A DNA stretch of 64,000 bases, taken from assembly GCA_947470185.1 (NCBI GenBank), contig CANIRZ010000005.1, positions 28,236 to 92,235 of the forward strand. The letters run 5' to 3'. The stretch is from Sphingomonadales bacterium. Its GTDB lineage: Bacteria; Pseudomonadota; Alphaproteobacteria; Sphingomonadales; Sphingomonadaceae. Positions 33,810-43,390 of the stretch are shown here, one piece after another; positions within the stretch are counted from its first letter, which is position 1, and each line of letters opens with the position of its first letter. The notes below the pieces were generated by a model, which was not told the DNA's origin, made no database searches, and saw only the letters and a program-made list of their open reading frames with translations. Position numbers and translations under genes: made by a program.

Positions 33810-36273
33810 ATGACTACAGCCCGGGTTGATCGCAAAATAGCAATCGGCACATCGGTTGTTTTTGCACTCGCACTGTCCGCATGCGGCGGTGGCGGCGGCG
33901 TGAATTCGACCCCCGTGCCGGTTCCACCCACGGCAGACTTGCCCCCTGCACCCCCAACGCCGCCGGTTGTAGTTACACCGCCTCCTCCGCCAGTCGTGGT
34001 CGCTCCTCCACCGTCTCCCCCGCCTCCGCCGCCTGTTGTGGTCGCGCCCCCCCCCGCCCCCGCCGTCGACGAATTTCACAACAACAGAATATCTCCGGTC
34101 AGATGGGCCGAGCTTTCACCGTGCGATCACGGCTTATCAGGCGGGCGCTACCGGGCGAGGCGTAACCGTTGGTGTGATCGATTCAGGGATTGATCCTAAT
34201 AGCCACGAGTTCACTGGCCGCATTCATGCACAGTCGGGCGACGTGACGGGTGCGGGCAGGCCACTTGGCGATGACGACGGCCACGGTACTGAGGTGACGC
34301 GAGTCATTGCAGCTGCCAAAGATGATCGCGATGTACATGGCATCGCCTATAATGCGACAATATTAGCGCTTCGGGCGGATCAGGCGGGAAGCTGTACCAC
34401 GGCAGCCCCCGGCAAAGATGCGGCTTCATGTTCCTTTTTTGATACCTCCATTGCAGCAGGGGTCAACCGTGCGGTCGACAATGGCGCGCGTGTCATAAAC
34501 ATTTCACTCGGCGGTGCGGGCGGCGCGAGTACAACACTACGTGCTGCGATAAATCGGGCGACCTTGGCCGGAGTCGTTATTGTTGTATCCGCTGGTAATG
34601 AGGGCAATGACGCTGCGCCCGCATTTGACCCGAACAACCCAAGCCCCTTTGCTCAGGCCCTATTGGCCAACGGAAACGGGCTCGTTATCATTTCGACATC
34701 TGTCGATGACAATGATGTCATATCTAACTTCAGTAACAAGGCGGGTGTTTCGCAAAATGCAGTGTTGTCTGCATTGGGGCAAGGCATTTGCTGCGAATAT
34801 CAGAACGACACCATCTACCGTTTCGTCGAAAATGGTCAGACTTTTGTTCGGACTTTTAATGGCACGTCTTTCTCTGCGGCACAGATTTCCGGAGCGGCGG
34901 CCCTGCTAGCGCAAGCCTTTCCCAATCTCACGGGTGCACAGATTGTAAGTCTACTTTTGTCGTCAGCGCGTGATTCAGGCGCTACCGGCACTGATGCGAT
35001 TTACGGACGCGGCATATTGGATATTGGGCGCGCCGTTGCGCCCGCCGGAACGACGTCGCTCGCAGGCACCACTATGGCAGTTCCGCTCAGTGGAAATGGA
35101 GGCACAACGTCGGCACCTATGGGGGATGTTGCTTTATCCAATAAGCCGTTACAGGCGGTGGTGCTCGACAGCTATGGCCGCGCCTATGATATCAACATTG
35201 CTGAAGGCATACACGCAAGCGCCCCGCGCCTGCGGCTTACGCCCGCTTTGGCCGATCAAGGACGTTCGGTCAGTCTGTCGCGGGGAACAACTGAACTCGC
35301 CTTTTCGATTAGCGCGCGCAATGGCGGCCATACCGAGCTTGCGCCGCTGACTCTGTCCCATGGGCAGCGGAACCAGGCGCGTATATTGGCCGGCCGCATC
35401 AGTGCCACCATCGCGCGCGATACGCGGTTTAGCCTTGGTATTCGCCAAGCAGCTGCTGGACAGGTTGCGGCCTTGCAAGGCATGTCTGGCGGCGCTTTCC
35501 TGACCGCGACAGATGCACGCATGGAGGGTGGGCTCGAAAGGACGCCAGATCAATCTTTCGCGATGCGCCATCAGCTTGGTCGCTTCGGCCTGACAGGGAA
35601 TGTCGAAACCGGCGCGACACATATGTTTGAACGCGGCCCCGCCGTGTTTTCCCGCACCACGCAAAAACGCTACCCTTATGCGTCAGTTGGGCTTGGCGTA
35701 GATCGCCCGATTGGCCCAGCTAAATTTGCCGTGGGTGCAAATTGGATCCGTGAAGACGAGACCATTCTGGGCGCTCGGTTCGCCAACTTCATCGGCCATA
35801 ATGGCGCGCGCAGCGTGTTTGTCGATGGCAGGGGTGATGTTAAACTGGTCGGTTTCTGGTCGCTTGGCGTAAGCTGGCGGCAGGGATGGACTTATGCCAA
35901 TGCTGGCGGATCGTTGACGGGCCAAAGCGTGGTGCATAGCAACGCCTTCTCAATGGATGTGTCGGGCAGTAATATCTTGGCTAGCAATGACCGTATAGCA
36001 TTCCGGATTGCGCAACCCTTGCGCGTGACAGCTGGGGGGCTCGCACTTAACGTGCCTGTTGCTTATGATTATGCAACGGTTGGCACAACATTCGGCGTCC
36101 GCCAGTTTTCACTTGCACCAAAGGGGCAGGAGATCGCCAGCGAGCTTGCGTGGGGCGTGCCAATGTACGGCGGTTATTTTTCGTCAAACCTTTACTGGCG
36201 GAAAGAGCCGGGCCATTTCGACGCTGCGCCAGATGATGTGGGCGTTGCCTTCCGGCTGCAATTCGATTTCTAA
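33810..36273 (+). CDS. S8 serine protease with barrel-like C-terminus, split by a poly-C frameshift
   Basis: A subtilisin-type protease gene broken by one base. The first frame (from ATG 33810) encodes a lipoprotein-like signal (FALALSACGGGGG) and a proline-rich linker with three PPVVV units. The second frame carries the S8 domain: D in GVIDSGID (nt about 34180), H in DDGHGTEV and S in FNGTSFSAAQ, all intact, then a long Gly/beta-rich C-terminal part that ends in LQFDF, the terminal aromatic typical of an outer-membrane barrel. The frames meet in a C-tract of nine at 34047-34055; eight would join them. So this is either a slip-strand phase-off state, a recent mutation or a sequencing error. 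The stop overlaps sufA by four bases. Confidence 0.8.
34047..34055 (+). repeat. Homopolymeric C9 tract at the frameshift of the S8 protease gene
   Basis: Nine C residues are followed by G and five more C. Upstream frame (phase of 33810) and downstream frame (phase of 34036) differ by one base, so losing one C or gaining two restores a single 800-odd residue frame. The surrounding Pro codons are CCN-rich, which also makes a sequencing error possible. Confidence 0.85.
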
Positions 36274-36626
36274 ACCGTAAAGCTCTCGCCGCAGCCACAG
36301 CTTCCGGTGGCATTCGGGTTCGTAAACACAAAGCCAGCGGCAAATTCATCCTCGACCCAATCCATGATCGAGCCAACGAGATAAAGAACCGAACCGCCGT
36401 CGATGTATAGCACACCGCCGTGCGTCTGGATCTTCTCGTCGAGCGCCACTGCCGCGGTTACATAATCAACCGAATAAGCGAGCCCCGAACATCCACGACG
36501 CGGGGTGGAGAGTTTTACGCCAATCGCACCTTCGGGTGCCTTTGACATTAGTTCCGCAATCCGCGCTTCGGAGGCAGGCGTCAGAACAACGGCTGCAGGG
36601 CGTGAGCGTGTTTTGACATCGGTCAT
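36270..36626 (-). CDS. sufA: Iron-sulfur cluster assembly A-type carrier
   Basis: An A-type carrier that receives or transfers Fe-S clusters. The 118-residue protein has the three ligand cysteines C46 (RRGCSGLAY), C110 and C112 (GSCGCGESF). The N-terminal extension MTDVKTRSRPAAVVLTPASE is normal for sphingomonad suf carriers. As the last gene of the suf operon, its start overlaps the stop of sufT (ATGA at 36623). It could equally be called ErpA/IscA-type; the operon position decides the name. Confidence 0.92.
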   Translation of the reverse strand: MTDVKTRSRPAAVVLTPASEARIAELMSKAPEGAIGVKLSTPRRGCSGLAYSVDYVTAAVALDEKIQTHGGVLYIDGGSVLYLVGSIMDWVEDEFAAGFVFTNPNATGSCGCGESFTV

Positions 36627-37078
36627 AGCATTCCAAGCTCCAGACGGGCTTCATCAGTCATATTGGCTGGGCTCCATGCGGGCTCCCAGACCAGGTTCAC
36701 TTCGGCATCGCCAATGCCAGGGACTGCGCCAACGCGCATTTCAACTTCGCCAGGCATCGATTCTGCAACCGGACAATTCGGCGTGGTCAACGTCATCGAA
36801 ACGACGGCATGGCCATCATTGATCTCGACATTGTAAATCAGGCCAAGGTCGTAAATATTCACCGGAATTTCCGGATCATAGATTTCCTTCAGCGCTGCGA
36901 TTACCGCCTCGTACAAATCGCCATCAGGCTCGCTTGGCGCGGACACGGCAGGCTTTTGCGCAAGAAAGCCCTCCAGATAGTCCTTCTGGCGCTCGGGGGT
37001 TTCCGGTGCGTTCCCAACGCGGGCTTTCGGCGGCTTTTCCACGCTGTCTACTTCTTCTATGCGGATGTTCTCGTTCAT
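36623..37078 (-). CDS. sufT: SUF system DUF59/MIP18 protein SufT
   Basis: A 151-residue Fe-S assembly factor of the MIP18 (DUF59) family, needed for maturation of some Fe-S proteins under high demand. An acidic, proline-rich N-terminus of about 50 residues precedes the DUF59 domain: VIAALKEIYDPEIPVNIYDL, GLIYNVEI and the Cys-containing TTPNCPVAESMP. Start overlaps the sufS stop. Its placement between sufS and sufA is the common alphaproteobacterial arrangement. Confidence 0.92.
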   Translation of the reverse strand: MNENIRIEEVDSVEKPPKARVGNAPETPERQKDYLEGFLAQKPAVSAPSEPDGDLYEAVIAALKEIYDPEIPVNIYDLGLIYNVEINDGHAVVSMTLTTPNCPVAESMPGEVEMRVGAVPGIGDAEVNLVWEPAWSPANMTDEARLELGML

Positions 37079-38265
37079 CCAAAAATCCTCTTCACCCGTT
37101 CGAGGCCGCGCACCAGCGCCGCGACATCATCTTCATCATTGTAAATCCCAAAGCTTGCCCGCGCAGTGGCGGGCACGCCCAAATGGTCCATCAGCGGCTG
37201 CGCGCAATGGTGGCCAGCGCGAATGGCAACATCTTCTTCGTCCAATATCGTGCCGATGTCATGCGGATGCACGCCTTCCATTGAGAAGGAGACAATCCCC
37301 GCCGATTGTTCGGGGCCGTATAAAGTGATCGCGTTAATCGCACGCAAGGCGTCCCGCGCCTGCGCGGCAAGCGCGCTTTCATGCGCGAAAATCGCGTCCG
37401 GGCCGAAGCTGTCGATGAAGTCGATTGCGGCATGCAGACCGATGACCTCAATGATCATCGGCGTACCGGCCTCAAACCGCGAAGGCGCAGGGGCATAAGT
37501 CGTTTTTTCAAACGTCACGCGATCAATCATTGCGCCGCCCCCTTGATATGGAGGCATCGCGTCAAGCGTATCGGCATGCGCCCACAGGACGCCAACGCCA
37601 GTTGGGCCATACAGCTTGTGACCCGACATCACATAGAAATCACATCCCAGCGCAGCCATATCCAAATGCATCCGCGGTGCGGCCTGACAGCCGTCGAGCA
37701 AGAATTTTGCACCAACCGCATGGGCGGCGTCTGCCGCACGTCTGGCGTCGAGCACCGATCCAAGCACATTCGACACATGCGCCAACGCGACCATCTTATG
37801 CGCGGGCGTCAAATGCGTCTCTAGCCAGTCAAGGTCGATTTGGCCGTCCGCGGTCAACGGACAGACATCAATATGCGCGCCAACCTTTTCGGCGAGCATT
37901 TGCCACGGCACGATATTGCTGTGATGCTCCAACTGGCTCAGCATGATGCGATCGCCCGCCTTTATGTTCGCTGTGCCCCAGCTTTGCGCAACCAAATTAA
38001 TGCCCTCTGTGGCACCACGCACGAAAACGATTTCATTGGACGAAGCTGCACCCATAAAGCGGGCCACGCGATCCCGCGCCGCTTCGAACGCCACAGTCAT
38101 ATTTGCCGACCGCGCATACACACCGCGATGCACGGTTGCGTAATCCACTCCGCCAGCCCGCATCATCGCATCGAGCACGACCTGCGGCTTTTGCGCCGTC
38201 GCAGCGGTGTCGAGATAATGCCAGTTGTTGGCTAAACTTGGAAACTGGTTTTTGATCCCGTTCAC
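37075..38265 (-). CDS. sufS: Cysteine desulfurase SufS
   Basis: A type II cysteine desulfurase that supplies persulfide sulfur to the SufBCD scaffold. In the 396-residue protein the PLP lysine is K217 (MSGHKLYGPTG) and the catalytic cysteine is C354 (RAGHHCAQPLM). The short active-site loop is that of SufS rather than IscS. No SufE or SufU gene is seen in the operon, so a separate sulfur acceptor must be encoded elsewhere or SufS may act directly. Start overlaps sufD by four bases. Confidence 0.95.
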   Translation of the reverse strand: MNGIKNQFPSLANNWHYLDTAATAQKPQVVLDAMMRAGGVDYATVHRGVYARSANMTVAFEAARDRVARFMGAASSNEIVFVRGATEGINLVAQSWGTANIKAGDRIMLSQLEHHSNIVPWQMLAEKVGAHIDVCPLTADGQIDLDWLETHLTPAHKMVALAHVSNVLGSVLDARRAADAAHAVGAKFLLDGCQAAPRMHLDMAALGCDFYVMSGHKLYGPTGVGVLWAHADTLDAMPPYQGGGAMIDRVTFEKTTYAPAPSRFEAGTPMIIEVIGLHAAIDFIDSFGPDAIFAHESALAAQARDALRAINAITLYGPEQSAGIVSFSMEGVHPHDIGTILDEEDVAIRAGHHCAQPLMDHLGVPATARASFGIYNDEDDVAALVRGLERVKRIFG

Positions 38266-38990
38266 ACCAACTCGCCCAATTTCTTCAACGCGGCGTCAGT
38301 GAGCATCTCCTCATCCGCAGCGCCATCAAAAACGCCAGCGACAAAGGCCTGCAACATCAGTTTCTTTGCATCCGCAGGCGCAATGCCACGTGCTTGCAAA
38401 TAAAACAGCCCCATCGCATCCAGCTCGCCAATTGCGCAGCCATGCGCACATTTGACGTCGTCGGCGTAAATTTCGAGCTCGGGTTTGGCGTTGGCGGTCG
38501 CGCTGCGGTCAAGCAGCATAGCCTTCACCGACTGCACGCTGTCGGTCAGCTGCGCATCGCGCGCGACGGCGACCTTGCCCAGATAGGTTCCGATCGCGGT
38601 GCCAGCGAGGACCGAGCGCACGATCTGCGACGAGGTCGCTTTGGGCTCGGCATGGGTGACGGTGGTAATAATTTCGAGATTTTGGGTGCCGCCGCCAATT
38701 TGCACTGCGCCCAGTTTGAAATCCGCGCCCTCATGCAACGTGATATTCAATTCAACGCGGCCATAATCGCCACCGATGTTGAGCACATGGATTGCGGTAG
38801 TTGCACCTTTGCCGATGGCAATATCAAGTTGGTGGATGGATCCAGCGTCCTGCAAGATCGTTCGCGCGAAGTTGCCGCCTGCAGGCACGATGATGCTTTC
38901 AGGCGCAGCCAATGGCCACGCGGCCTCCACAGCGGAAATGTCGCTGTAGCGCCATGCCTCGTCGTGCCTTGTGGGCGCAGACCGATTCAA
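38262..38990 (-). CDS. sufD: Fe-S cluster assembly protein SufD
   Basis: SufD pairs with SufB and SufC to form the SufBC2D scaffold. At 242 residues it is shorter than E. coli SufD (423), lacking most of the N-terminal region, which is the usual alphaproteobacterial short form. It keeps the beta-helix core and the C-terminal SufBD signature: YADDVKCAHGCAIGELDAMG with the conserved His and the 'LFYLQARGIAPADAKKLMLQ' helix. Starts and stops overlap sufC and sufS, so the operon is tightly coupled. Confidence 0.93.
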   Translation of the reverse strand: MNRSAPTRHDEAWRYSDISAVEAAWPLAAPESIIVPAGGNFARTILQDAGSIHQLDIAIGKGATTAIHVLNIGGDYGRVELNITLHEGADFKLGAVQIGGGTQNLEIITTVTHAEPKATSSQIVRSVLAGTAIGTYLGKVAVARDAQLTDSVQSVKAMLLDRSATANAKPELEIYADDVKCAHGCAIGELDAMGLFYLQARGIAPADAKKLMLQAFVAGVFDGAADEEMLTDAALKKLGELV

Positions 38991-39730
38991 GCCGCCAGTT
39001 CCTTATACCCGTCACGCTCCAATTCCAGAGCCAATTCTGCGCCACCCGTCCGCGTGATGCGGCCATCGGCAAGGACGTGGACGAAGTCCGGCTTCACATA
39101 ATCAAGTAGCCGCTGATAATGTGTTATCAGCAACACGGCTTTATCAGGCTTACGCATGATGCGGTTAATGCCGTCGCCAACGGTCCGAAGCGCGTCAATG
39201 TCGAGGCCGCTGTCGGTCTCATCAAGAATCGCGAGCGCGGGGTTGATGATGCCCATTTGCACCATCTCGTTGCGCTTCTTCTCCCCGCCTGAAAAGCCGA
39301 CATTTACCGGGCGCTTGAGCATGTCCATATCCATGCCAAGCGCGCCCGCTTGCTCGCGCGCAACCTTTAGGAACTCGGCGCCGGATAAAGGCGCTTCGCC
39401 TCGGTTCTTGCGCTGCGCGTTCAATGCCTCGCGCAGAAACTGGACGTTTGACACGCCGGGGATTTCGACTGGATATTGAAAACCCAAAAACAAGCCAGCG
39501 GCGGCGCGCTCATGCGGTTCGAGTGCGAGGAGGTCGTTCCCGTTGAAGGTCACTGAACCCTCGGTCACTTCATAGCCGGGCCGACCAGAGAGCACATATC
39601 CCAGCGTCGATTTACCAGCGCCATTGGGCCCCATAATCGCATGGATTTCGCCCGCGTTGAGGGAGAGCGTCAGGCCCTTGAGAATAGGCTTGTCGCCAAC
39701 ATTGGCGTGGAGGTTCGTTATTTGAAGCAT
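38987..39730 (-). CDS. sufC: Fe-S assembly ATPase SufC
   Basis: An ABC-type ATPase without membrane domain that drives the SufBC2D scaffold. The 247-residue protein has Walker A GPNGAGKST (34-42), signature FSGGEKKRNEMVQ and Walker B LAILDETDSGLDIDALR, which contains the SufC-specific DETDSGLD. I chose ATG 39730; a TTG two codons upstream is a weaker option. It is 50 bases downstream of sufB, the largest gap in the operon. Confidence 0.95.
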   Translation of the reverse strand: MLQITNLHANVGDKPILKGLTLSLNAGEIHAIMGPNGAGKSTLGYVLSGRPGYEVTEGSVTFNGNDLLALEPHERAAAGLFLGFQYPVEIPGVSNVQFLREALNAQRKNRGEAPLSGAEFLKVAREQAGALGMDMDMLKRPVNVGFSGGEKKRNEMVQMGIINPALAILDETDSGLDIDALRTVGDGINRIMRKPDKAVLLITHYQRLLDYVKPDFVHVLADGRITRTGGAELALELERDGYKELAA

Positions 39731-39780
39731 GATCAATTAATTCCGTAAAGACTGTGTGCGGACGTCGCGTGATAGCTGGT

Positions 39781-41262
39781 TCACCCGACTGACCCTTCGA
39801 GCGAAATGCCTAACAATTTCTGCGCCTCAACCGCGAATTCCATCGGCAGTTGCTGCAGCACTTCCTTGGCAAAGCCGTTGACGATCAATGCGACGGCTTC
39901 TTCGGCGTTCAGGCCACGGGCCATCGCGTAGAACATTTGGTCATCGCTAATCTTGCTGGTCGTTGCCTCATGTTCAATCTGCGCGCTTGGGTTGCGCACT
40001 TCGATATAGGGCACGGTGTGCGCGCCGCTTAAGGACCCGAGCAGCAGCGAATCGCACTGTGTGAAGTTGCGTACGCCTTCGGCATTGGGTGCGACGCGAA
40101 CCAACCCGCGATAGGTGTTGTTGCTGTGTCCCGCGCTGATACCTTTGCTGACGATGGTCGAGCGGCTGCCTTTGCCATTGTGGATCATCTTGGTGCCGGT
40201 GTCGGCTTGCTGATAGTTGTTGGTGACGGCAACCGAGTAAAACTCTCCGACGCTGTTTTCGCCGTTGAGGACGCAGCTTGGATATTTCCACGTCACTGCG
40301 CTGCCCGTTTCGACTTGCGTCCAGCTCACCTTGCTGTTCCGGCCCTGACACAAAGCGCGCTTGGTCACGAAGTTATAAATGCCACCTTTGCCCTCGGCAT
40401 CGCCGGGATACCAGTTTTGCACAGTCGAATATTTGATTTCGGCATCGTCGAGCGCAACGAGTTCGACAACAGCGGCGTGCAACTGGTTTTCATCGCGCAT
40501 CGGCGCCGTGCAGCCCTCAAGATAGCTAACGTAGCTGCCCTTGTCGGCGATAATCAACGTGCGTTCAAACTGGCCGGTATTCTCGGCATTGATGCGGAAA
40601 TAGGTGGAAAGCTCCATCGGGCATCGCACGCCTTCAGGGATATAAACAAATGTCCCGTCGGAGAAGACCGCGCAGTTCAACGTTGCAAAATAATTGTCAT
40701 GCATCGGCACAATCTTGCCGAGCCATTTCTTCACCAGCTCCGGATATTCCTTAATCGCCTCCGATATGCTGCGGAAAATCACGCCAGCGCGTTCAAGTTC
40801 TGCGCGAAAGGTGGTGGCGACCGAAACGCTATCGAATACAGCGTCCACAGCAACGCGGCGCGCGCCCTCGACGCCAGCGAGCACTTCTTGCTCGGCAATC
40901 GGAATGCCCAGCTTTTCATAAATGCGCAGAATCTCGGGGTCTACCTCGTCCAGCGAGCCAAGCTTTGGCTTCGCCTTAGGCTCGGCGTAATAATAAGCGT
41001 CTTGATAATCGATTGGCGGTACGTTGAGCTTCGCCCAATCGGGCGGCGTCATCGTTTTCCACAATGCAAACGCCTTCAACCGCCATTCGAGCATCCATTC
41101 AGGCTCGTTTTTCTTGGCGGAAATGAAGCGAACGGTGTCTTCGGTTAGGCCCTTGGGCGCAAAGTCGGTTTCAATGTCCGACGACCAGCCATGCTCGTAA
41201 TCGGCAACTTTTTCAGCAGCATCCCACGCGGCCTTATCTCTCATGTCCAACTCATCGCTCAT
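39781..41262 (-). CDS. sufB: Fe-S cluster assembly protein SufB
   Basis: The main scaffold subunit on which the [4Fe-4S] or [2Fe-2S] cluster is built. The 493-residue product has the N-terminal helical part, the beta-helix with [20 protein letters not shown] and the C-terminal [26 protein letters not shown] and [16 protein letters not shown] region, which supplies the cluster-binding Cys and the SufC-contact helix. Size matches E. coli SufB (495). Its start overlaps the regulator stop (ATGA at 41259). Confidence 0.96.
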   Translation of the reverse strand: MSDELDMRDKAAWDAAEKVADYEHGWSSDIETDFAPKGLTEDTVRFISAKKNEPEWMLEWRLKAFALWKTMTPPDWAKLNVPPIDYQDAYYYAEPKAKPKLGSLDEVDPEILRIYEKLGIPIAEQEVLAGVEGARRVAVDAVFDSVSVATTFRAELERAGVIFRSISEAIKEYPELVKKWLGKIVPMHDNYFATLNCAVFSDGTFVYIPEGVRCPMELSTYFRINAENTGQFERTLIIADKGSYVSYLEGCTAPMRDENQLHAAVVELVALDDAEIKYSTVQNWYPGDAEGKGGIYNFVTKRALCQGRNSKVSWTQVETGSAVTWKYPSCVLNGENSVGEFYSVAVTNNYQQADTGTKMIHNGKGSRSTIVSKGISAGHSNNTYRGLVRVAPNAEGVRNFTQCDSLLLGSLSGAHTVPYIEVRNPSAQIEHEATTSKISDDQMFYAMARGLNAEEAVALIVNGFAKEVLQQLPMEFAVEAQKLLGISLEGSVG

Positions 41263-41672
41263 CGCGTTAATCCCGCCAAATTGATTTGTGCCAGCGCGCC
41301 GCGCACCGCAGTGTTGACGACTGGCCAGTGCGCCTGAACACTACAATTGCCCTCTTTTACGCAATGCTGCCCCAAAGATTGCTTGTGGGCATCGCAGCAT
41401 ATCGTCAGGGCAATTGGACCTTCGACCGCCTCAATAATGTCGGCGACGCTAATAGCCGCAGCGGGACGGGCAAGCGTGATACCACCGCCTGTACCGCGTA
41501 CCGAACGTAGCAGGCCGGCCTTCGTAAGAATGCTGACAAGCTTTTGTGCGGTGGGCAGGGCCAGACCGGTTTCGGCGGCAAGGTCGGTTGCCGATACGCG
41601 CGCAGAGCCGCAATGGCGCGAAGCTGCGCTCATGATCACCACTGCATAATCGGCCATATTCGACAAACGCAT
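41259..41672 (-). CDS. Rrf2-family regulator of the suf operon
   Basis: An Rrf2-type repressor/sensor, the alphaproteobacterial counterpart of IscR in suf operons. The 137-residue protein has a winged helix ([55 protein letters not shown]) and four candidate cluster ligands, C92 and C93 (LTICCDAHK), C104 and C110 ([11 protein letters not shown]). The Cys spacing differs from E. coli IscR but fits the 'SUF system Fe-S cluster assembly regulator' group. It is the first gene of the operon it probably controls, through the site at 41682. Confidence 0.92.
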   Translation of the reverse strand: MRLSNMADYAVVIMSAASRHCGSARVSATDLAAETGLALPTAQKLVSILTKAGLLRSVRGTGGGITLARPAAAISVADIIEAVEGPIALTICCDAHKQSLGQHCVKEGNCSVQAHWPVVNTAVRGALAQINLAGLTR

Positions 41673-41681
41673 CTTGCGTAT

Positions 41682-41710
41682 CCTAATCAGATAAATTCAC
41701 TCCGATTAGG
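41682..41710. promoter_or_regulatory. IscR/Rrf2-like operator in front of the suf operon
   Basis: CCTAATC (41682) and GATTAGG (41704) are inverted arms around 15 bases. Read on the minus strand, the interior CGGAGTGAATTTATCTGAT resembles the alphaproteobacterial IscR box of GAGT-NAATTT-ACTC type. It ends 9 bases upstream of the regulator start, as expected for an autoregulatory site. Confidence 0.65.
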
Positions 41711-41878
41711 GGCAGATGGTCCTTTTAGTTGCTTAAATCAAGCCATAAAGGATTCAATATCGCGGAAGCTGCCTTTGTTATGCCATTGACGGCAGCTTTC
41801 GCCACAGGATGAATGCGTAGTGCGTAAATTCTCGGATATTTTTGAAAGTGGGCCGGGTTGCAGAAGCACGCTTTGCGC

Positions 41879-43390
41879 CTAACTGTGTCGGCGCTGCAGT
41901 CTCACTTTCACATATTTTTCAAGCTTTTGCGTTGCGGCAATAGAGAAGCGCAGGCCGAGCTTGCTGCGGCGCCATAAAATATCGTCTGCGGATTGCGCCC
42001 ATTCATGATCGATCAAATAGTCAACCTCGGCCGCATATAAATCATGTCCGAAGTCCGTGCCTAAATCCGAAAGCAATGTGGCATTTGATAACATCGTTCG
42101 TGTTCTCGTCCCATAGCTGCGCACCCATCGGTGCACGAGTGATGGCGGTAAAAACCCGAAATCGCGCTCAAGTGTGGCTGCGAGGTTTGCCGCGCCATCT
42201 ATTGGAAAATCTCCCCCGGGCAGTGGCGCACGCAGCGTCCAACTTTGGCCTTTTAGGACAGGTAAATGCGCCGCAAGTTTATCCACCGCGCTCTCTGCCA
42301 AGTGGCGGTACGTGGTGATTTTGCCACCAAAGACGGACAATATCGGAGCGGTATCCCCTTCACCAACATCCAGTTCGAAATGATAACCGCGTGAGGCAGT
42401 TTCGGGCTTGCCAGAGCCGTCATCGACCAAGGGCCGGACGCCAGCAAAGCTATAAATGACGTCAGCGGCAGTTATAGGCTGCCTGAAATACGCCTCCGCC
42501 GATTGGCAGATATAATCGATTTCCTCTGGCGTGGCGTGAATGTCGTCGAGCGAACCTTTATGGTCGGCATCAGTGGTACCAATCAGGGTGAAGTCATCCT
42601 CATAAGGAATGGCAAAGAAAATGCGACCATCGGGATTTTGGCAGAAATAAGCCTGCGGCGTATCAAACATCTTGCGCACAACGATGTGCGATCCTCTAAC
42701 CAGACGGATCGTTCCACCGGTTTTGCGGTCATGCCCTGTCGTCCGCGCGAGCAAGTCCAGCACCGCTGGCCCCGCTGCGTTCGCGACCGCGCGGGCCAGT
42801 ACGGGTGCTTGTCCGGCAATTTCTATATGCCAAAGCCCATCGCGCCTTTCGAGATGGGTAACTTCGGACAGGGTGCGGATGTCTGCTCCGTGCTCGCCAG
42901 CATCCATCGCATTCAGAACGACGAGCCGTGCATCGTCCACCCAGCAGTCCGAATATTCAAACGCCTTCACAAATTCTGGACGCAGTGGCTTGCCTGCTGG
43001 CGCGTTTTTCAAATTGACGGTGCGCGTTGCCGGCAGCAGCTTGCGGCCACCGATGTGGTCGTAAAGGAACAGACCAAGGCGCACGAGCCACGCAGGACGA
43101 ATACCTTTTTGATGCGGTAGGATGAACCGAAGCGGCCAGATGATATGGGGCGCAATGGCCCAAAGCCGCTCGCGCTCAATCAACGATTCCCGCACCAGTG
43201 CAAATTCATAATGCTCAAGATAGCGAAGCCCGCCATGGATAAGTTTCGTCGATGCCGATGAAGTGCCCCGCGCAAGGTCTCCGCGCTCAAGCAGGATAAC
43301 GTGCGCGCCCCTGCCAGCGGCGTCACGTGCAATACCGGCGCCGTTAATACCGCCGCCAATTACCGCCAAGTCATAAATCTGTTCGCTCAT
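41879..43390 (-). CDS. glpD: Aerobic glycerol-3-phosphate dehydrogenase
   Basis: A membrane-associated FAD enzyme that oxidises sn-glycerol-3-phosphate to dihydroxyacetone phosphate and feeds electrons to ubiquinone. From ATG 43390 it has 503 residues. The Rossmann GGGINGAG (12-19), ERGDLARGTSSAS, HGGLRYLEH, and the C-terminal domain VRSYGTRTRTML are diagnostic. No glpK, glpF or glpR is in the window. Its start overlaps the stop of the YeiH-type exporter gene (ATGA), a pairing I cannot explain. Confidence 0.95.
   Translation of the reverse strand: MSEQIYDLAVIGGGINGAGIARDAAGRGAHVILLERGDLARGTSSASTKLIHGGLRYLEHYEFALVRESLIERERLWAIAPHIIWPLRFILPHQKGIRPAWLVRLGLFLYDHIGGRKLLPATRTVNLKNAPAGKPLRPEFVKAFEYSDCWVDDARLVVLNAMDAGEHGADIRTLSEVTHLERRDGLWHIEIAGQAPVLARAVANAAGPAVLDLLARTTGHDRKTGGTIRLVRGSHIVVRKMFDTPQAYFCQNPDGRIFFAIPYEDDFTLIGTTDADHKGSLDDIHATPEEIDYICQSAEAYFRQPITAADVIYSFAGVRPLVDDGSGKPETASRGYHFELDVGEGDTAPILSVFGGKITTYRHLAESAVDKLAAHLPVLKGQSWTLRAPLPGGDFPIDGAANLAATLERDFGFLPPSLVHRWVRSYGTRTRTMLSNATLLSDLGTDFGHDLYAAEVDYLIDHEWAQSADDILWRRSKLGLRFSIAATQKLEKYVKVRLQRRHS

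Noticed and set aside
40126..41148. Long plus-strand open frame opposite sufB
   Set aside because: Antisense shadow of sufB, with no recognisable protein features.
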